Below the pieces are notes generated by a model, which made no database searches, was not told where the DNA came from, and saw only the letters and a program-made list of their open reading frames with translations. A program made the position numbers and the translations under genes. From NCBI GenBank assembly GCA_011525185.1, contig WTIQ01000413.1, positions 1 to 6,745 of the forward strand: 6,745 nt of DNA, in the 5' to 3' direction. This DNA comes from Paracoccaceae bacterium. Lineage in GTDB: Bacteria > Pseudomonadota > Alphaproteobacteria > Rhodobacterales > Rhodobacteraceae. This document shows positions 5,668 through 6,745 of the stretch, piece after piece (positions within the stretch are counted from its first letter, which is position 1; each line of letters opens with the position of its first letter).

Positions 5668-5816
5668 TCTGATCAATGGCATGACGACTTTTGTGCGCCG
5701 CGTTTCGTCTGCTCAAATGAGCGAGAGAAAGACGCCAAGGGGTCAGCCTCAATAGAAGACCATTATACTGCCTGGCAGATAGCTCAGACAGTTAAACCAT
5801 AGGGAGAAAGACAAAC
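5668..5816 (+). promoter_or_regulatory. Upstream region and leader of the binding-protein gene
   Basis: TATACT (5764-5769) is a good -10-like hexamer about 48 bases before the ATG, but it has no good -35. It is overlapped by the inverted repeat CTGCC-T-GGCAG (5768-5778). Farther upstream GCTCA-AA-TGAGC (5711-5722) is flanked by partly complementary sequence (GCGTTTC 5699-5705 area with GAAAGACGC 5727-5735 area), a possible imperfect hairpin in a longer leader. The ribosome site GGGAG (5802-5806) is 10 bases before ATG 5817. Confidence 0.35.
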
Positions 5817-6745
5817 ATGCCCATGAAAAAGCATTTCTGCGCAATCCTATCTTCGGTTGCCGCAACTTCGCTGTTAGCAGGCGCTGCTTTCGCAGAAGAC
5901 CGCGTTCTTAAGGTTACGAACTGGGCGGAGTATATCGCGGAAGACACGATTGCCAATTTCGAAGCCGAGTACGGCATTAAAGTGATCTATGACACCTATG
6001 ACAGTGTGGAGTCGATCGATGCAAAATTACTCGCAGGCAATAGCGGCTATGATGTGGTTAGCCACTCTGGAAGTCGAGTTGCGCGGTTGATCAAGGCTGG
6101 CATTCTCGCGCCGCTCGATACGTCTCAATTGGATAACATGAAACATATGGATGCCTCGATCATGACCCAATTGGGCAAGGACTGGGATCCGCAAAACAAC
6201 CACTTTATGCCCTATATGTGGGGCACGCATGGGGTGACTTATAACAAGGAGCTTGTGCTAGAGACCTATCCAGATGCACCGATTGGCTCAATGGATCTGA
6301 TCTTTGATCCCAAGCACATGCAAGAGGTCGCCAAATGCGGTGTGGCGTTCCTTGATTCTCCCGATGACATTATTTCAATGGCGCTGTCACACCTTGGGCT
6401 TGATCCCGCAACCAAAAGCAAGGCTGATTATGCGGCCGCTGGAGAGCTGCTGGCAGCGATCCGTCCCCATATCAAAACCTTTGACAATTATGCCTATCAG
6501 AGAATGCCGCAAAAGGAATTCTGCATCGCGGTCACATGGGGACCAGATGGCTTGCTTGCCATGTCAGGTGCTGCAGAAGCCGATACAGGCGTTGTCTTGG
6601 ACTTTTTCCTCCCCGAAGATGAGGGCAAGGTCAATCTTTGGAAAGGCGGATGGGGTGTCCCAGGGGTTGTTATTAGCAAGGAGGATGCGCGTTTGTTCGC
6701 TAATTACATGATGCGCGCCGAAGTTGGTGCAGCAGACAGTAATTA
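5817..6745 (+). CDS. PotF/PotD-type periplasmic binding protein of an ABC transporter, 3' truncated
   Basis: The first 309 codons of a protein expected to be about 360-370 residues. A Sec signal peptide (K4-K5, hydrophobic core, cleavage after AFA, residue 26) directs it to the periplasm, and no lipobox is present. The mature protein follows E. coli PotF closely in order: VTNWAEYIAEDTIANFEAEYG (33-53), LLAGNSGYDVV (71-81), AGILAPLD, MPYMWGTHGVTYN (131-143), CGVAFLDSPDD (174-184), AVTWGPDG (238-245) and GGWGVPG (277-283). This family delivers polyamines or related amines to an ABC importer. Compared from memory with PotF, W36, Y39, W241 and D244 are retained, S38 is A37, and PotF D278 appears to be G277. 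The ligand may therefore not be putrescine. Permease and ATPase genes probably follow outside the window. The ATG at 5817 is chosen from the GGGAG site; M3 (5823) is an alternative. Confidence 0.93.
   Translation, partial: MPMKKHFCAILSSVAATSLLAGAAFAEDRVLKVTNWAEYIAEDTIANFEAEYGIKVIYDTYDSVESIDAKLLAGNSGYDVVSHSGSRVARLIKAGILAPLDTSQLDNMKHMDASIMTQLGKDWDPQNNHFMPYMWGTHGVTYNKELVLETYPDAPIGSMDLIFDPKHMQEVAKCGVAFLDSPDDIISMALSHLGLDPATKSKADYAAAGELLAAIRPHIKTFDNYAYQRMPQKEFCIAVTWGPDGLLAMSGAAEADTGVVLDFFLPEDEGKVNLWKGGWGVPGVVISKEDARLFANYMMRAEVGAADSN

Noticed and set aside
6304..6711. 135-codon forward ORF overlapping the binding-protein gene
   Set aside because: It is an out-of-frame shadow; the true frame shows continuous PotF-like motifs from 5817 to the window end.

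Overview
The window looks like accessory or metabolic chromosome from an alphaproteobacterium, most likely of the Rhodobacterales (Roseobacter-type). This is inferred from protein style only: a creatinase-like M24 protein next to an M20 amidohydrolase, an exported SnoaL-like protein, a DUF1272 protein, a PotF-like periplasmic binding protein, and moderate-GC genes separated by AT-richer gaps. No rRNA, tRNA, CRISPR array or intact insertion sequence is visible.

Layout. Bases 1-2478 (+) hold a tight gene run: the C-terminal two thirds of an M20 amidohydrolase, an M24 creatinase/aminopeptidase-fold protein whose ribosome site overlaps the M20 stop, and a RimJ/RimL-type GNAT acetyltransferase. 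A gap of about 280 bases with only doubtful coding traces follows. Bases 2762-3247 (+) encode a small secreted SnoaL/NTF2-like protein, followed by a good intrinsic terminator. About 640 bases without a convincing gene come next. On the minus strand, 5067-3975, a PhyH-like Fe(II)/2-oxoglutarate oxygenase and a cysteine-rich DUF1272 protein form a translationally coupled pair. A single-domain cupin (5214-5594, +) diverges from them across a 146-base shared upstream region. Bases 5817-6745 (+) carry the start of a PotF/PotD-type periplasmic binding protein, which leaves the window before its stop. Its upstream region contains a striking near-palindrome at 5641-5667.

How the genes may work together (inference). 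The M20 and M24 pair are both C-N bond hydrolases of the kind that act in sequence on amides, cyclic amidines or acylated amino compounds. The PotF-like protein suggests import of a small amine or amine-like solute. In both the M24 protein and the binding protein, residues that define the textbook activity are changed: most M24 metal ligands are missing, and one amine-binding acid of PotF appears to be missing. The substrates may therefore differ from the default labels 'Xaa-Pro aminopeptidase' and 'putrescine-binding protein'. Whether the two ends of the window belong to one pathway cannot be told from this sequence alone.
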